Shown here: piece after piece, positions 1 through 7,855 of the stretch
Numbering within the stretch: position 1 is the stretch's first letter
Layout of the letters: every line of letters begins with the position of its first letter
Assembly: GCF_003762905.1 (NCBI RefSeq)
Contig: NZ_RJKS01000001.1
Coordinates: forward strand, 992,001-1,056,000
Source: Curtobacterium sp. ZW137
GTDB taxonomy: Bacteria; Actinomycetota; Actinomycetes; Actinomycetales; Microbacteriaceae
DNA length: 64,000 bases
Direction of reading: 5' to 3'
Made by a program: the position numbers and the translations under genes
Notes under the pieces: model-generated
Database searches by the model: none
What the model saw: the letters and a program-made list of their open reading frames with translations, nothing else
Told to the model about the DNA's origin: nothing

Positions 1-221
1 GTCGGGTCCCAGTCGTTGACACGGATGTTGATCGGGACGGTTCCGAGGAACGAGGCAAGGAGGAACACCACCAGCATCCCCATGGCGGCGATGCGCCACC
101 CGAACCCGCCGTCCGCTCCGGTCACCGCGAGAACGGCGACGGATGCCAGGACGGTCGGGACGATCAGGATCGGTACGACGACCTTCAGGGACTGCACCAA
201 CAGTCTCGGAGCGCGCCCCAC
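1..221 (-). CDS. partial integral membrane protein, possibly DUF1772-like
   Basis: Only the N-terminal part (about 73 residues) lies in the window; the gene runs off the left edge. The first in-frame start after an upstream stop is a GTG at 221. The translation shows two hydrophobic segments (about residues 8-33 and 45-62) followed by a PIN-x-R-x-N-x-W-like stretch, which resembles DUF1772/anthrone-oxygenase-like small membrane proteins. The family assignment is tentative because the C-terminal half is missing. No clear ribosome binding site precedes the GTG. Confidence 0.45.
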   Translation of the reverse strand, partial: MGRAPRLLVQSLKVVVPILIVPTVLASVAVLAVTGADGGFGWRIAAMGMLVVFLLASFLGTVPINIRVNDWDP

Positions 222-422
222 CCGTCGTCATCGCTCCGCTGAACGCACACGCCCTCGACGGCCCGCACGAGCGCACGCTACCGCCCACGATGAATTCTGG
301 TCGTCACTCGATCGGTGCGGACGGGAGGGGCGGGGGTACCCGACCCCGTCCCTCCCGTCCGTCGTTCCGCCCCGCTCCGTCCGGCGCGGGGCGTTCCACC
401 AGTCCCGAAACTGGTGGAGTTC

Positions 423-1481
423 TCAGCGGCGGTACAGGGCGTTGCGTGCCAGCACGGCGAAGTCGCGCAGGAGGTCGAGCTCCACGGCGTCCTCGCCGCG
501 TGGAGAAGGGTCGAACACGCAGACCGCTCCGACGCGGGTCCCGTCCAGGTCCTCCAACGGATGTCCCGCGTAGAAGCGGATCCGTCCCCGCCGCGCGACC
601 TGCGGACGGTTCCTGTCCCATGCGTCCCCGATGACCGTCGGTCCTGAGCGCAGCACGGTCGAACGGCAGAAGGAGTCTTGCAGCGCTCCGGTCCCACGCG
701 GGAACCACAGACTCGCAGCGGACCACTGCCGTCCTGCTGGAAGGAACGTGATCGCTGCCCCTCTGGTGTGGAAGAGCTCTGTCATGTCCTGCACCATCCG
801 GTCGAGGGCGGCGTCGGCCGGGGCATCGACGATGCCCATGCGACGGATGGCGTCGTACCGGTGCTGGACCGGCTGCGGCGTCGAGCGGAGCCATTGGGGG
901 CTCCCGGCGCGGGCACGTTGCTGCTCGAGCAGCAGGTGCGTGACCTCGAGGAACAGCGAAGGGACGGACGTGGTCACGTCGGTGTCCACGCCGAGCACGA
1001 TCAGGTCTTGTCGTGCCTGCTGCAATGCGGTCACGAGCGCGGTCTGGCCCTCCTTGTGCGCGAGTGTGAGCACGATCTCCGTGGTGGGCAGCAGCTGCGG
1101 TCGGAGCTGATCGACCAGGACGAGCGCTTCCTCGACGGCGCTGACGACCGCGCTGTTCGTCGTGCGGCTGTGGACCACGCTGCCGGACAGGCAGACCACC
1201 ACCACGTCGTAGTTGGCGACGTGGATCCCGCTCCCGGCCGAGACCAGCGACTGGCCGGACCAGCTCGACCACGGCACCGCGGTGACGTCGGCACCACGTC
1301 CGGACCGCGCAGCCAAGGTCTCCGCCATCGTCCGCGCGGCGCTGTGGAGCGGCTCATCGGGCGCGAAGACCGCATCACCGAACACGAGGATCCGGTCCGA
1401 GTCCGGGCCGCTCGCCGACGCGGTCACGACGCGTGGCGTGAGCGACCGGTCGGGCAGTTGCGGGGCTCCCAGCATGGTCAT
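423..1481 (-). CDS. GAF-domain sensor-like protein
   Basis: A 352-residue soluble protein. The C-terminal part (about 215-352) fits the GAF subfamily with an SFC motif, an RFYAGHPL motif and a GAVCVFD strand, found in actinobacterial stress or light-response proteins. The N-terminal 150 residues look like an alternating alpha/beta (Rossmann- or flavodoxin-like) fold with ILVFGD and DVVVVCLSG strands, not assignable to a known family by eye. No output domain (ANTAR, kinase, GGDEF) is visible, so a signalling role is inferred only. The ATG at 1481 is preceded by GGGAGGTTGGAG, which fixes the start; longer in-frame extensions run into the divergent araC gene. Confidence 0.75.
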   Translation of the reverse strand: MTMLGAPQLPDRSLTPRVVTASASGPDSDRILVFGDAVFAPDEPLHSAARTMAETLAARSGRGADVTAVPWSSWSGQSLVSAGSGIHVANYDVVVVCLSGSVVHSRTTNSAVVSAVEEALVLVDQLRPQLLPTTEIVLTLAHKEGQTALVTALQQARQDLIVLGVDTDVTTSVPSLFLEVTHLLLEQQRARAGSPQWLRSTPQPVQHRYDAIRRMGIVDAPADAALDRMVQDMTELFHTRGAAITFLPAGRQWSAASLWFPRGTGALQDSFCRSTVLRSGPTVIGDAWDRNRPQVARRGRIRFYAGHPLEDLDGTRVGAVCVFDPSPRGEDAVELDLLRDFAVLARNALYRR

Positions 1482-1670
1482 CTCCAACCTCCCTGTCTGA
1501 GGCAGCTGATCCTGCACGTCTCTGGTTCTTCCGAGAGCACATCGGGTGGTTGACCGCGGCGAACTCGTTGGACCGACCGTAGACAAACCCGTGACCACGC
1601 GCCATCCGTTGCGCGCGGCGTCACCGTCGATCTGCGCGGGTTCGTGCTCGTTGGACGTGAACGCGGCCGG

Positions 1671-1676
1671 TAGAGT
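1671..1676 (+). promoter_or_regulatory. -10 element for leaderless araC-type gene
   Basis: TAGAGT lies six bases before the ATG at 1683 and there is no Shine-Dalgarno sequence. This spacing puts transcription initiation at or next to the start codon, so the mRNA is probably leaderless. No convincing -35 box at the right spacing is visible. Confidence 0.45.
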
Positions 1677-1682
1677 CGCGCC

Positions 1683-2678
1683 ATGACCGGGGCTGCAATG
1701 GAGATGTTCGCCTCGCACCGGGTCGCCGCCAGCACGACCGTGGACGAGGCCGCCGCCGTGCTCAGTGAGGTGTTCCTCCCGGTACAGATCTCCCCGTCTG
1801 CCCCAGGTCCGGGCCTGCGCATGCACCTGAACGCGCTCACCGCTGGTCGCATCACGTTCGGCTACATGCGCTTCCGTGAGGCTGTCCGGATGCACACCGC
1901 GGAACCCGTCGACTACCACCTCGACATCCCCGTTCGGTCGCAGATGACCATGCGTGCTGCCCGGGGGACGCGGTTCCGGGGGACCGCGCAGACCGCTGGG
2001 GTCTTCATGCCGGGCCGATCGGTGGAGCTGGACTGCACCGACTGGTTCGCGCAGGTCGCCATCATGATCCCGCACCGCGACCTGCAGACCGAGCTGGAGC
2101 TCTTGCTGGACGCACCGACCTCGACACCGCTGGAGTTCGACACCGAGTTCGACCTCACCACCGACGGCGGCCAGGCCGTGATGCAGGCCGTCCGGATCGT
2201 CGACGAGGGCGCTCGGCGGACGTCAGGCCCTCTCTCACATCCACTCGCCGTGCGCAGCCTCGAGCAGGTGTTCCTCCACAGCCTGCTGCTCGGGCAGCCG
2301 CACAACTACTCGACGGCGCTCGACATGCCGAGAGGGGGGTCCGGGGCCCGATCGGTCTCGCGCGCCGTCGATCTCCTTCGCGACGACCCGGTGCGGCCAT
2401 GGACGGTCGGGGAGCTCGCGTCCGCCGTGTCGACGAGCGTCCGCAGCCTCCAGGAGAGCTTCCGACGGACACTCGACACCACACCGATGGCCTACTTGCG
2501 ACGGCTCCGGTTGGAGCGGGCACGCGAGGATCTCATCACTGCCAGCCCCGGCAGCATCACCGTGTCCGAGATCGCCGCCCGCTGGGGCTTCCTCCACGTG
2601 AGCCGGTTCGCCAGCACGTACGCCGAACGCTTCGGCGAGCTTCCCTCCGCGACCCTGCGACGCACAGGACGTCCCTGA
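1683..2678 (+). CDS. AraC-family transcriptional regulator
   Basis: 331 residues. The N-terminal 200 residues fit the AraC-binding-like (AraC_binding_2) sensing domain seen in FeaR-like activators; the C-terminal 100 residues are a classical double helix-turn-helix, including VGELASAVSTSVRSLQESF and SEIAARWGFLHVSRFASTY. It is divergently transcribed from the GAF-domain gene 200 bases away, so it may control that gene. A second ATG five codons downstream is an alternative start, but the first sits just after a -10 element and is preferred. The ligand is unknown. Confidence 0.9.
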   Translation: MTGAAMEMFASHRVAASTTVDEAAAVLSEVFLPVQISPSAPGPGLRMHLNALTAGRITFGYMRFREAVRMHTAEPVDYHLDIPVRSQMTMRAARGTRFRGTAQTAGVFMPGRSVELDCTDWFAQVAIMIPHRDLQTELELLLDAPTSTPLEFDTEFDLTTDGGQAVMQAVRIVDEGARRTSGPLSHPLAVRSLEQVFLHSLLLGQPHNYSTALDMPRGGSGARSVSRAVDLLRDDPVRPWTVGELASAVSTSVRSLQESFRRTLDTTPMAYLRRLRLERAREDLITASPGSITVSEIAARWGFLHVSRFASTYAERFGELPSATLRRTGRP

Positions 2679-2766
2679 GTCGGCCTGGCGCAGATGCGCG
2701 GGCCGACCCACGACGTCCCCCACCGCTCGATGGCGACGATGACGTCACTGGATGGCTGTCCGGACT

Positions 2767-2798
2767 GGAGGCTCGTGGCGGCGCCCCCACGAGCCTCC
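2767..2798. terminator. GC-rich hairpin, dispersed family copy 1
   Basis: A perfect 12-bp stem (GGAGGCTCGTGG with CCACGAGCCTCC) lies 90 bases after the araC-type gene. No U-tract follows. It belongs to a family of similar hairpins found after at least five other genes in the window. The remaining ~250 bases between 2679 and 2982 hold no gene; a weaker stem (GTCGGCC/GGCCGAC) starts at 2680. Confidence 0.55.
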
Positions 2799-2982
2799 CG
2801 TCAGCAGTTGGTCACCGGACCGCGCGCCGGACGCGGACACGCGCCGCGCGCGCGGATCGCTGATCGTGAGGAGCACCGCCACGGCTCCTGCGGGGAACCG
2901 CATGGTTCGTTCCGACGCGGTACGAGTCGGCCATGATCGGGAGCAGCGTGGACACCGCGTCGACGCGATCCGAGGAGCACAC

Positions 2983-3990
2983 ATGCGAGTCCTGGCCTTC
3001 CTGGTGACGATCATCGTGACGACCGCGCTCACTCTCGGTGCAGGATTGCTCACCGCGCTGTACCTGCGGGAAGCCCCCGACGCACTGCTCATCGCCGCCG
3101 CCGCCGCGTCACCGTTCCTCGTGTTCGGGCCGCTGGTCATCGGCTCCTGGGCCGCGTACTTCGACGATCAGACGCCGTCCGGCCGCAGCCGGTACCTGCA
3201 GCGCGTCTCCCTCGTCGTGCTCGCCGTCGACGTCGTCGCAGCGGTCGTCGTCGTGGTTACGAGCGTGTCCGCCCGGGCGCCGGTGTGGGTGCCGGTGGTG
3301 CTCGTCGGCGGGGCCGCGGTGCTGTTCGTCGTCGCGCGTCCGATCGGGAGCCGGCTCCGCCGTCTGGAACCACCGATGGTCGCGCTCCATGACCAGGTCC
3401 TCCCCGGTCCGGACGTCATCCGGCGCAAGGTCGTCGTCATCGGCATCACGTTCGTCATCGCCGCGATCGTCTCGGCGGTCGGTGTCGCCGTGCTCGACAT
3501 CCTCGTGCACAACCCTCCCCACGATGCGCTGATCGCGGCTCTGCTGGCGGGGCAGCTCACGTTCCTCGCCACGGCGTTCGCGTCGATCGTCGTCGCCCTC
3601 CCCTTCAGCCGGTTGCTCCGCGATGCCGGCGGGCGCGACGTGGACCGGCTGCGTCGGTACGCGAAGGTGGTGCTCCGCGGCAAGGACATCCCGATCGACG
3701 AGGCCGAGCAGCCGAGCGCGGTGCGGTACGCGCAGGTCGTGCAGCTCGTGTTGCAGTTCAACACGGCGTACATCACGCTCTTCTACGTCTCGATCGCGTT
3801 CCAGCTCGCCAGCGGGATCCTGCGCGGCGACCTGATCACGTTCTCCACCGTCTTCCTCGTGCTCATGGCGGGGTTCCTCGCGTGGGCGCTCCCGTGGATG
3901 ACCATGCGCATCCGCCGCGCGCGGCGGTACGTCGAGGAACACCCGACAGGGGACCCAGCGTGGGAGCCGAAGCCCATCACCTCGCGATGA
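2983..3990 (+). CDS. hypothetical integral membrane protein
   Basis: 335 residues with about eight hydrophobic segments (near 4-26, 36-58, 74-95, 99-117, 147-170, 182-205, 250-272 and 282-300) and a basic, proline-containing C-terminal tail. I do not recognise the family. The ATG at 2983 is preceded by CGAGGAG seven bases upstream, and the translation begins directly with the first membrane segment. In-frame extension upstream has arginine-rich, non-coding-like composition and was excluded. The downstream small membrane protein gene starts 30 bases after its stop, so the two may be cotranscribed. Confidence 0.75.
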   Translation: MRVLAFLVTIIVTTALTLGAGLLTALYLREAPDALLIAAAAASPFLVFGPLVIGSWAAYFDDQTPSGRSRYLQRVSLVVLAVDVVAAVVVVVTSVSARAPVWVPVVLVGGAAVLFVVARPIGSRLRRLEPPMVALHDQVLPGPDVIRRKVVVIGITFVIAAIVSAVGVAVLDILVHNPPHDALIAALLAGQLTFLATAFASIVVALPFSRLLRDAGGRDVDRLRRYAKVVLRGKDIPIDEAEQPSAVRYAQVVQLVLQFNTAYITLFYVSIAFQLASGILRGDLITFSTVFLVLMAGFLAWALPWMTMRIRRARRYVEEHPTGDPAWEPKPITSR

Positions 3991-4020
3991 TCTGCCCGGC
4001 GGGTCTGGCAGGCTGACGGC

Positions 4021-4404
4021 GTGAAGGACATGACGCGCGAGCGAGTGGCCGTATGGGTCCTGCCTACCGTCACGGTCGTCCTCGTGGCCGCGTGCGCTCT
4101 GGTCTGTGCGATCGCGTCCATGCACTTCGCTCGAATCGACGCTGCGTTCCCGGCGGATGGCCGAGGCGTACTCCGAGCCCGAGCTCCGGAAGTCACGGCT
4201 GCCAGTCACCTCCTCAGCCTCACGTGGATGGCCTCCCTCCCGGTGGCATTCGGAGCGACGCTCCTGGCGTCCGCGGCACAAGACCGGTTCCACGCCGAAG
4301 GAGCTGCTCGCGCGTTCGCTCAGATCGCCACGGTCATCGGGGTCGCTGGGTGCATCGGCGGCGTGGTCCTCGCGGTACTCGGATTCCTCGAGATCCTGGC
4401 GTAG
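4021..4404 (+). CDS. small hypothetical membrane protein
   Basis: 127 residues starting at a GTG (or the ATG three codons later). Three hydrophobic segments are visible, near 11-33, 66-84 and 100-122. It follows the previous membrane protein gene by 30 bases on the same strand, suggesting a two-gene unit. No family recognised. The following 150 bases (4405-4556) to the convergent SDR gene contain no supported gene. Confidence 0.6.
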   Translation: MKDMTRERVAVWVLPTVTVVLVAACALVCAIASMHFARIDAAFPADGRGVLRARAPEVTAASHLLSLTWMASLPVAFGATLLASAAQDRFHAEGAARAFAQIATVIGVAGCIGGVVLAVLGFLEILA

Positions 4405-4556
4405 TCGAGGCTCTCCGCACACCGGGCTGTCCCCGCCGCTGTCGTGTTCGCGCCCTGGGCCATGTCGTGGTCACGGAACTGCTCCTGCTCCCGTTGCACC
4501 TTCGCCTTCGCACCGGCTTCCATGTCCGCCGGCGAGCGCGTCTCCTGCTGCCGCGG

Positions 4557-5348
4557 CTACAGAAGACCCGTGAGCACACCACCGTCGGCCCGGACGGCCG
4601 CACCGTTCGTCGCGGAAGCCATCGGGCTCGCGAGGTACGTCACGAGGGCTGCGATCTCGGCCGGTGCGATGAAGCGTTCGAGGAGCAGAGTCCGGTTCTC
4701 GCTGATGATCGCCCGCTGCACCGTCTCGACGGGGAGCGACCGGGTCGCCGCGATCGCCTCGACCGTGGACGCGACACCGTCCGAGTACGTGGGCCCGCCG
4801 AGCACGGTGTTGACCGTGACGGCCGTGCCACGTGTCCGTTTGGCGAGGCCGTTACCGAGGGCGATCATGGCCGCTTTCGTCATGCCGTAGTGGATCATGT
4901 CGACCGGCACGTTGACGCCGGACTCGCTGCCGATGAACACGATGCGACCCCAGCCCCGTTCAAACATCCCGTTGAGCAGGTGTCGTGACAACCGCACACC
5001 GCTCATCACGTTGACCGCGAAGTACCGTTCCCAGTCCTCGTCGGCGATCGAGTCGAAGTCGGCGAGGCCGAACAGTCCGACGTTGTTCACCAGGACGTCC
5101 ACGTGGTCGAGTGCCTCGAGCAGTCGCGCGACCTCGTCGGGATCGGCGAAGTCGGCCGCGATCCCGGAGGGGTCGGTGCCCGGGTGCTCTCGCCGCAGGC
5201 GCTCGACGGCGTCGTCGACGCGGACGCGATCCCGGCCGTTCACGATCACCCGCGCGCCTTCGGCGGCGAGAGCTGATGCGATCGCGTAGCCGATGCCCTG
5301 CGTCGATCCACTGATGAACGCTGTCTTGCCCTGGAGCTGCAGGTCCAC
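4557..5348 (-). CDS. short-chain dehydrogenase/reductase (SDR)
   Basis: 263 residues of classical SDR type. The cofactor loop GSTQGIG (residues 14-20), the NNVG motif and the catalytic Tyr and Lys in HYGMTKAA are all present, so an active NAD(P)(H)-dependent oxidoreductase is expected; the substrate cannot be read from sequence. Translation starts at a GTG at 5348 with GGAGGA three bases upstream. It is divergently transcribed from a MarR-family gene across a 106-base region with two near-identical palindromes, so it is very likely the MarR target. Confidence 0.9.
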   Translation of the reverse strand: MDLQLQGKTAFISGSTQGIGYAIASALAAEGARVIVNGRDRVRVDDAVERLRREHPGTDPSGIAADFADPDEVARLLEALDHVDVLVNNVGLFGLADFDSIADEDWERYFAVNVMSGVRLSRHLLNGMFERGWGRIVFIGSESGVNVPVDMIHYGMTKAAMIALGNGLAKRTRGTAVTVNTVLGGPTYSDGVASTVEAIAATRSLPVETVQRAIISENRTLLLERFIAPAEIAALVTYLASPMASATNGAAVRADGGVLTGLL

Positions 5349-5386
5349 GGTTCCTCCTCGATCGTCCCGCGCCGGACGACGCGATG

Positions 5387-5433
5387 ACTTGCCTGAGCAA
5401 GTACCGTAGAGCGAATGAGTTGCCTGGGCAAGT
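5387..5433. promoter_or_regulatory. two palindromic MarR-type operators
   Basis: ACTTGCCTGAGCAAGT (5387-5402) is a perfect palindrome in its arms, and AGTTGCCTGGGCAAGT (5418-5433) is a one-mismatch copy 31 bp away, about three helical turns. The second overlaps the predicted -35 boxes of both divergent promoters. This arrangement fits autoregulation by the adjacent MarR protein together with control of the SDR gene. Confidence 0.7.
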
Positions 5434-5448
5434 CATTTCCCCTACGCT
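5420..5448 (+). promoter_or_regulatory. promoter of the marR-type gene (leaderless)
   Basis: TTGCCT (5420-5425), a 17-base spacer and TACGCT (5443-5448) form a good housekeeping-type promoter. The ATG at 5455 begins six bases after the -10, so the transcript is probably leaderless. On the opposite strand TTGCCC, a 17-base spacer and TACGGT face the SDR gene and share the same operator. Confidence 0.6.
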
Positions 5449-5454
5449 GTGGGA

Positions 5455-5979
5455 ATGGCGCAGCCCGAGCTCAGTGGCGAGCAACTCGAGACATGGGCGG
5501 CCGTGGCGACGTTGCTCGAGCGACTCCCAGCCGCTCTCGACGCGCAACTGCAGCGGGACAGCGGGCTCACCCACTTCGAACACGGGGTACTCACCGCCCT
5601 CGACACCGCTCCTGATCGGACTCTGCGGATGAGCACCCTCGCCGGGTACGCGAGTTCGACACTCTCCCGACTGTCCCGAGCTGTCACGAGACTCGAACGG
5701 AAGGGGTGGGTGCGCCGTGTCGTCGACCCGACGGACGGCCGGTTCACGCTCGCAGTGCTGACCGACGACGGACACGAGAAGGTCGTGGAATCGACGCCGG
5801 CGCACCAGGCACTCGTCCGACGGTTGGTCTTCGACACGATCAGTACGGCGCAGGCGCGCCAGCTCGGCGCCATCGCGCGGGGTGTCGCGGGCGCGGTGGA
5901 CGCCGCGCCGACGTGGCACCCCCCGCAGGCGGGCGACACTGAGAACGCATCACGCGACGTGCTCGAAGAAGGTCGATGA
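5455..5979 (+). CDS. MarR-family transcriptional regulator
   Basis: 174 residues with the MarR winged-helix layout: an amphipathic N-terminal dimerisation helix, a helix-turn-helix around LRMSTLAGYASSTLSRLSRA, and the wing with KGWVRRVVDPTDGRFT, where the DxR motif is conserved. It faces the SDR gene across two matching palindromes, so it is probably an autoregulated repressor whose ligand may be the SDR substrate. I chose the ATG at 5455 over the GTG two codons earlier because it fits the predicted transcription start. Confidence 0.9.
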   Translation: MAQPELSGEQLETWAAVATLLERLPAALDAQLQRDSGLTHFEHGVLTALDTAPDRTLRMSTLAGYASSTLSRLSRAVTRLERKGWVRRVVDPTDGRFTLAVLTDDGHEKVVESTPAHQALVRRLVFDTISTAQARQLGAIARGVAGAVDAAPTWHPPQAGDTENASRDVLEEGR

Positions 5980-6213
5980 GTGCTTGAGATCGTTCGCCCC
6001 GCGATCAGGCGCGGAAAGCCGAGTGTTCATCGGGGCTGGAGCTCGTCGCGGTCTCACAACCGCACACAGCTGAGAAGGACCTCTTCCCAGCACCGCTGAG
6101 ACGAGCCAGGGCCTCACCGCGCGGCCTGGAACGCTCGGGCGCTTGTGGTCGGGTCAGGGCCGGTCTAGCGTCGAACGCTGTAACGATCATTGTTCACGTT
6201 CGAGGAGCTGCCG

Positions 6214-6789
6214 ATGTCGTATGCCCCGCCGCCAGGCTGGTACCCGGACCCGTCCGGCCCCCGCGGGACCCGCTGGTGGGATGGGGCGCAGTGGACACAG
6301 CATGTCGGACCGCCGACGTCGCAGGTGCCTCGCCCGCCGATTCCCGACACCACGCGAACCGACACGGTCTTCGTGTGGCTCATGGCGTTGCTCCCCCTCG
6401 TCACGGCGCCGCTGCTGCTCGTCTACCAGCCGCACTTCCGGTACGAGTTCATCGGCCCATCACACATCCGGACCATCGACCCGACGTCGATCTACACCGC
6501 CGGGTACGCCATCGTGCAGGGCGTGAGCGTGCTCCTCTACGCCGCGAACGTACTGCTGGCGCTCTTCGACCACCGGGTGCTGAAACGCCGCGGCGTGGTT
6601 CGCCCGTTCTCGTGGCCGTGGGCATTCCTGTCGCCGATCGTCTACGTCATCGGCCGGTACGTCGTGGTGCGCAGAGTCGCCCCGGGACGGGCAATGTGGC
6701 CGTTGTGGGTCTACCTCGCGGTGTTCGTCATCGGCGTGGTCCTCGGCATCACCCGATCGGTAGCACTGTTCCACCAGATGCTCCCGTAG
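6214..6789 (+). CDS. DUF2510-domain membrane protein
   Basis: 191 residues. Residues about 4-30 form a DUF2510 domain (PPGWYPDPSG then RWWDGAQWTQHV), a short tryptophan-rich module common at the N terminus of actinobacterial membrane proteins. Four hydrophobic segments follow. The ATG at 6214 has CGAGGAG eight bases upstream. The function is unknown; it stands alone. Confidence 0.8.
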   Translation: MSYAPPPGWYPDPSGPRGTRWWDGAQWTQHVGPPTSQVPRPPIPDTTRTDTVFVWLMALLPLVTAPLLLVYQPHFRYEFIGPSHIRTIDPTSIYTAGYAIVQGVSVLLYAANVLLALFDHRVLKRRGVVRPFSWPWAFLSPIVYVIGRYVVVRRVAPGRAMWPLWVYLAVFVIGVVLGITRSVALFHQMLP

Positions 6790-6872
6790 CAGCGGCAGCG
6801 CACGACGGAGAGAACGCGCACACGTCAGAGCCGTGTCCGATGCTCGGTCGCTCAGCGACTCCTGGTCGATCG

Positions 6873-7049
6873 CTACAAGCTGCTGAACCCCGTCGCCCAT
6901 GCGACGATCACACCCACGCTGGCGAACACTGCCACCAGCCCCCCGATGATCGCGGCTGATCCCTGTTCATCGTCTTCTGCGACAGCTGCGGGCGATGGGA
7001 TGTGGAGCTGTCCGGTCCTTCCGATGAAGCCTGACCTGCGCGACTCGCA
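6873..7049 (-). pseudogene. possible remnant of a small membrane protein gene
   Basis: The 267-base gap between the DUF2510 gene and the TetR gene contains an open frame of 58 codons with a polar stretch (VAEDDEQGS) followed by a good membrane helix (AAIIGGLVAVFASVGVIVAW) and a TAG stop. No ATG, GTG or TTG lies before the helix, so it is probably a decayed gene end, or chance. Low confidence. Confidence 0.25.
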
Positions 7050-7056
7050 TCAGGCC

Positions 7057-7764
7057 TCAGCTCGTGATGCCGGTGATGATCGCCCCGAGCTTCCACCGGT
7101 GACGGTCGTCCGGGTCGGACTCGTCGAGTTGCGCTCGCAACGCGCGGATCTCCGGGAACTCGGTCTCCGGAAGCGCGTCGTACACCCGCCCGAGGCGGTT
7201 TCGAGCGGCCTGCATCGACGCGTCAGACACATCGGCACGCTCCGCTTCCGCTCGAACTCGGCGTGCCCAGCTGGCTCGCTCGACCGCGGTCGACGCCGTG
7301 TACTGGTCGAGGAGGTCCGCGGCTGCCAGGAGTGACCCTTCAGCCAAACCTCCCCTCCGGAGGAGGGCGAGGACACGTTCAGTGATGGCGAGGGCGTTCG
7401 GGCCGACCTGCGCCTCGACCAGGGCGACGAGAGCGATGTCGTCGTGGGTCGCGAGCACGTGGATCTGATCCGTGACGAGGCCCTCCAATTCGGCTCGCCA
7501 GTCCGCGGGCCCCCCGTGTCCGACCGGCACGTCGGCCAGCGCGAGGTCGTAGGCGGCCTCGAGCAGGTCCTTGCGGTCGGCGACGTAGACGTAGAGCGAC
7601 GCTGCTGCCGTGTCGAGGCGCGTCGCGACCTTCCGCATCGACACGGCGTCAATCCCGGACTCGTCGATGAGCAGCAGCGCGGTCCGGACGATTGCCTCGC
7701 GGCTCAGCGGTGGTTTGGCAGGGCGCGTCCGGGCCGAGTCGGACCGATGAGTGTCGGGCGTCAT
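7057..7764 (-). CDS. TetR-family transcriptional regulator
   Basis: 235 residues. The N-terminal 65 residues form a TetR helix-turn-helix (SREAIVRTALLLIDESG, then MRKVATRLDTAAASLYVYV), and the rest fits an all-helical TetR C-terminal ligand domain. The ATG at 7764 lies six bases after a minus-strand TACGCT, suggesting a leaderless mRNA. It is divergent from the drug exporter gene, and the 90-base region between them contains four CGAAC/GTTCG palindromic elements, so it is probably the exporter's repressor. Confidence 0.9.
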   Translation of the reverse strand: MTPDTHRSDSARTRPAKPPLSREAIVRTALLLIDESGIDAVSMRKVATRLDTAAASLYVYVADRKDLLEAAYDLALADVPVGHGGPADWRAELEGLVTDQIHVLATHDDIALVALVEAQVGPNALAITERVLALLRRGGLAEGSLLAAADLLDQYTASTAVERASWARRVRAEAERADVSDASMQAARNRLGRVYDALPETEFPEIRALRAQLDESDPDDRHRWKLGAIITGITS

Positions 7765-7781
7765 GCGACCAGCGTACGCGG

Positions 7782-7842
7782 CGAACGACGTTCGAGGCGT
7801 ACAGTGTTCGTCACGAACAGTGTTCGCCCCGAACGCTGTTCG
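7782..7842. promoter_or_regulatory. cluster of TetR-type operator palindromes
   Basis: Four overlapping or adjacent inverted repeats share CGAAC/GTTCG half-sites: CGAACGACGTTCG at 7782-7794, TGTTCGTCACGAACA at 7805-7819, TGTTCGCCCCGAAC at 7821-7834 and CGAACGCTGTTCG at 7830-7842. They fill the divergent intergenic region between the TetR gene and the exporter, and the last ends three bases before the exporter ribosome binding site. Confidence 0.7.
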
Positions 7843-7855
7843 CTTAGGAGTCAAC

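Noticed and set aside
4320-4523. A 67-codon minus-strand frame after the SDR gene
   Set aside because: It begins plausibly but runs antisense into the small membrane protein gene, and has no domain or good ribosome binding site.
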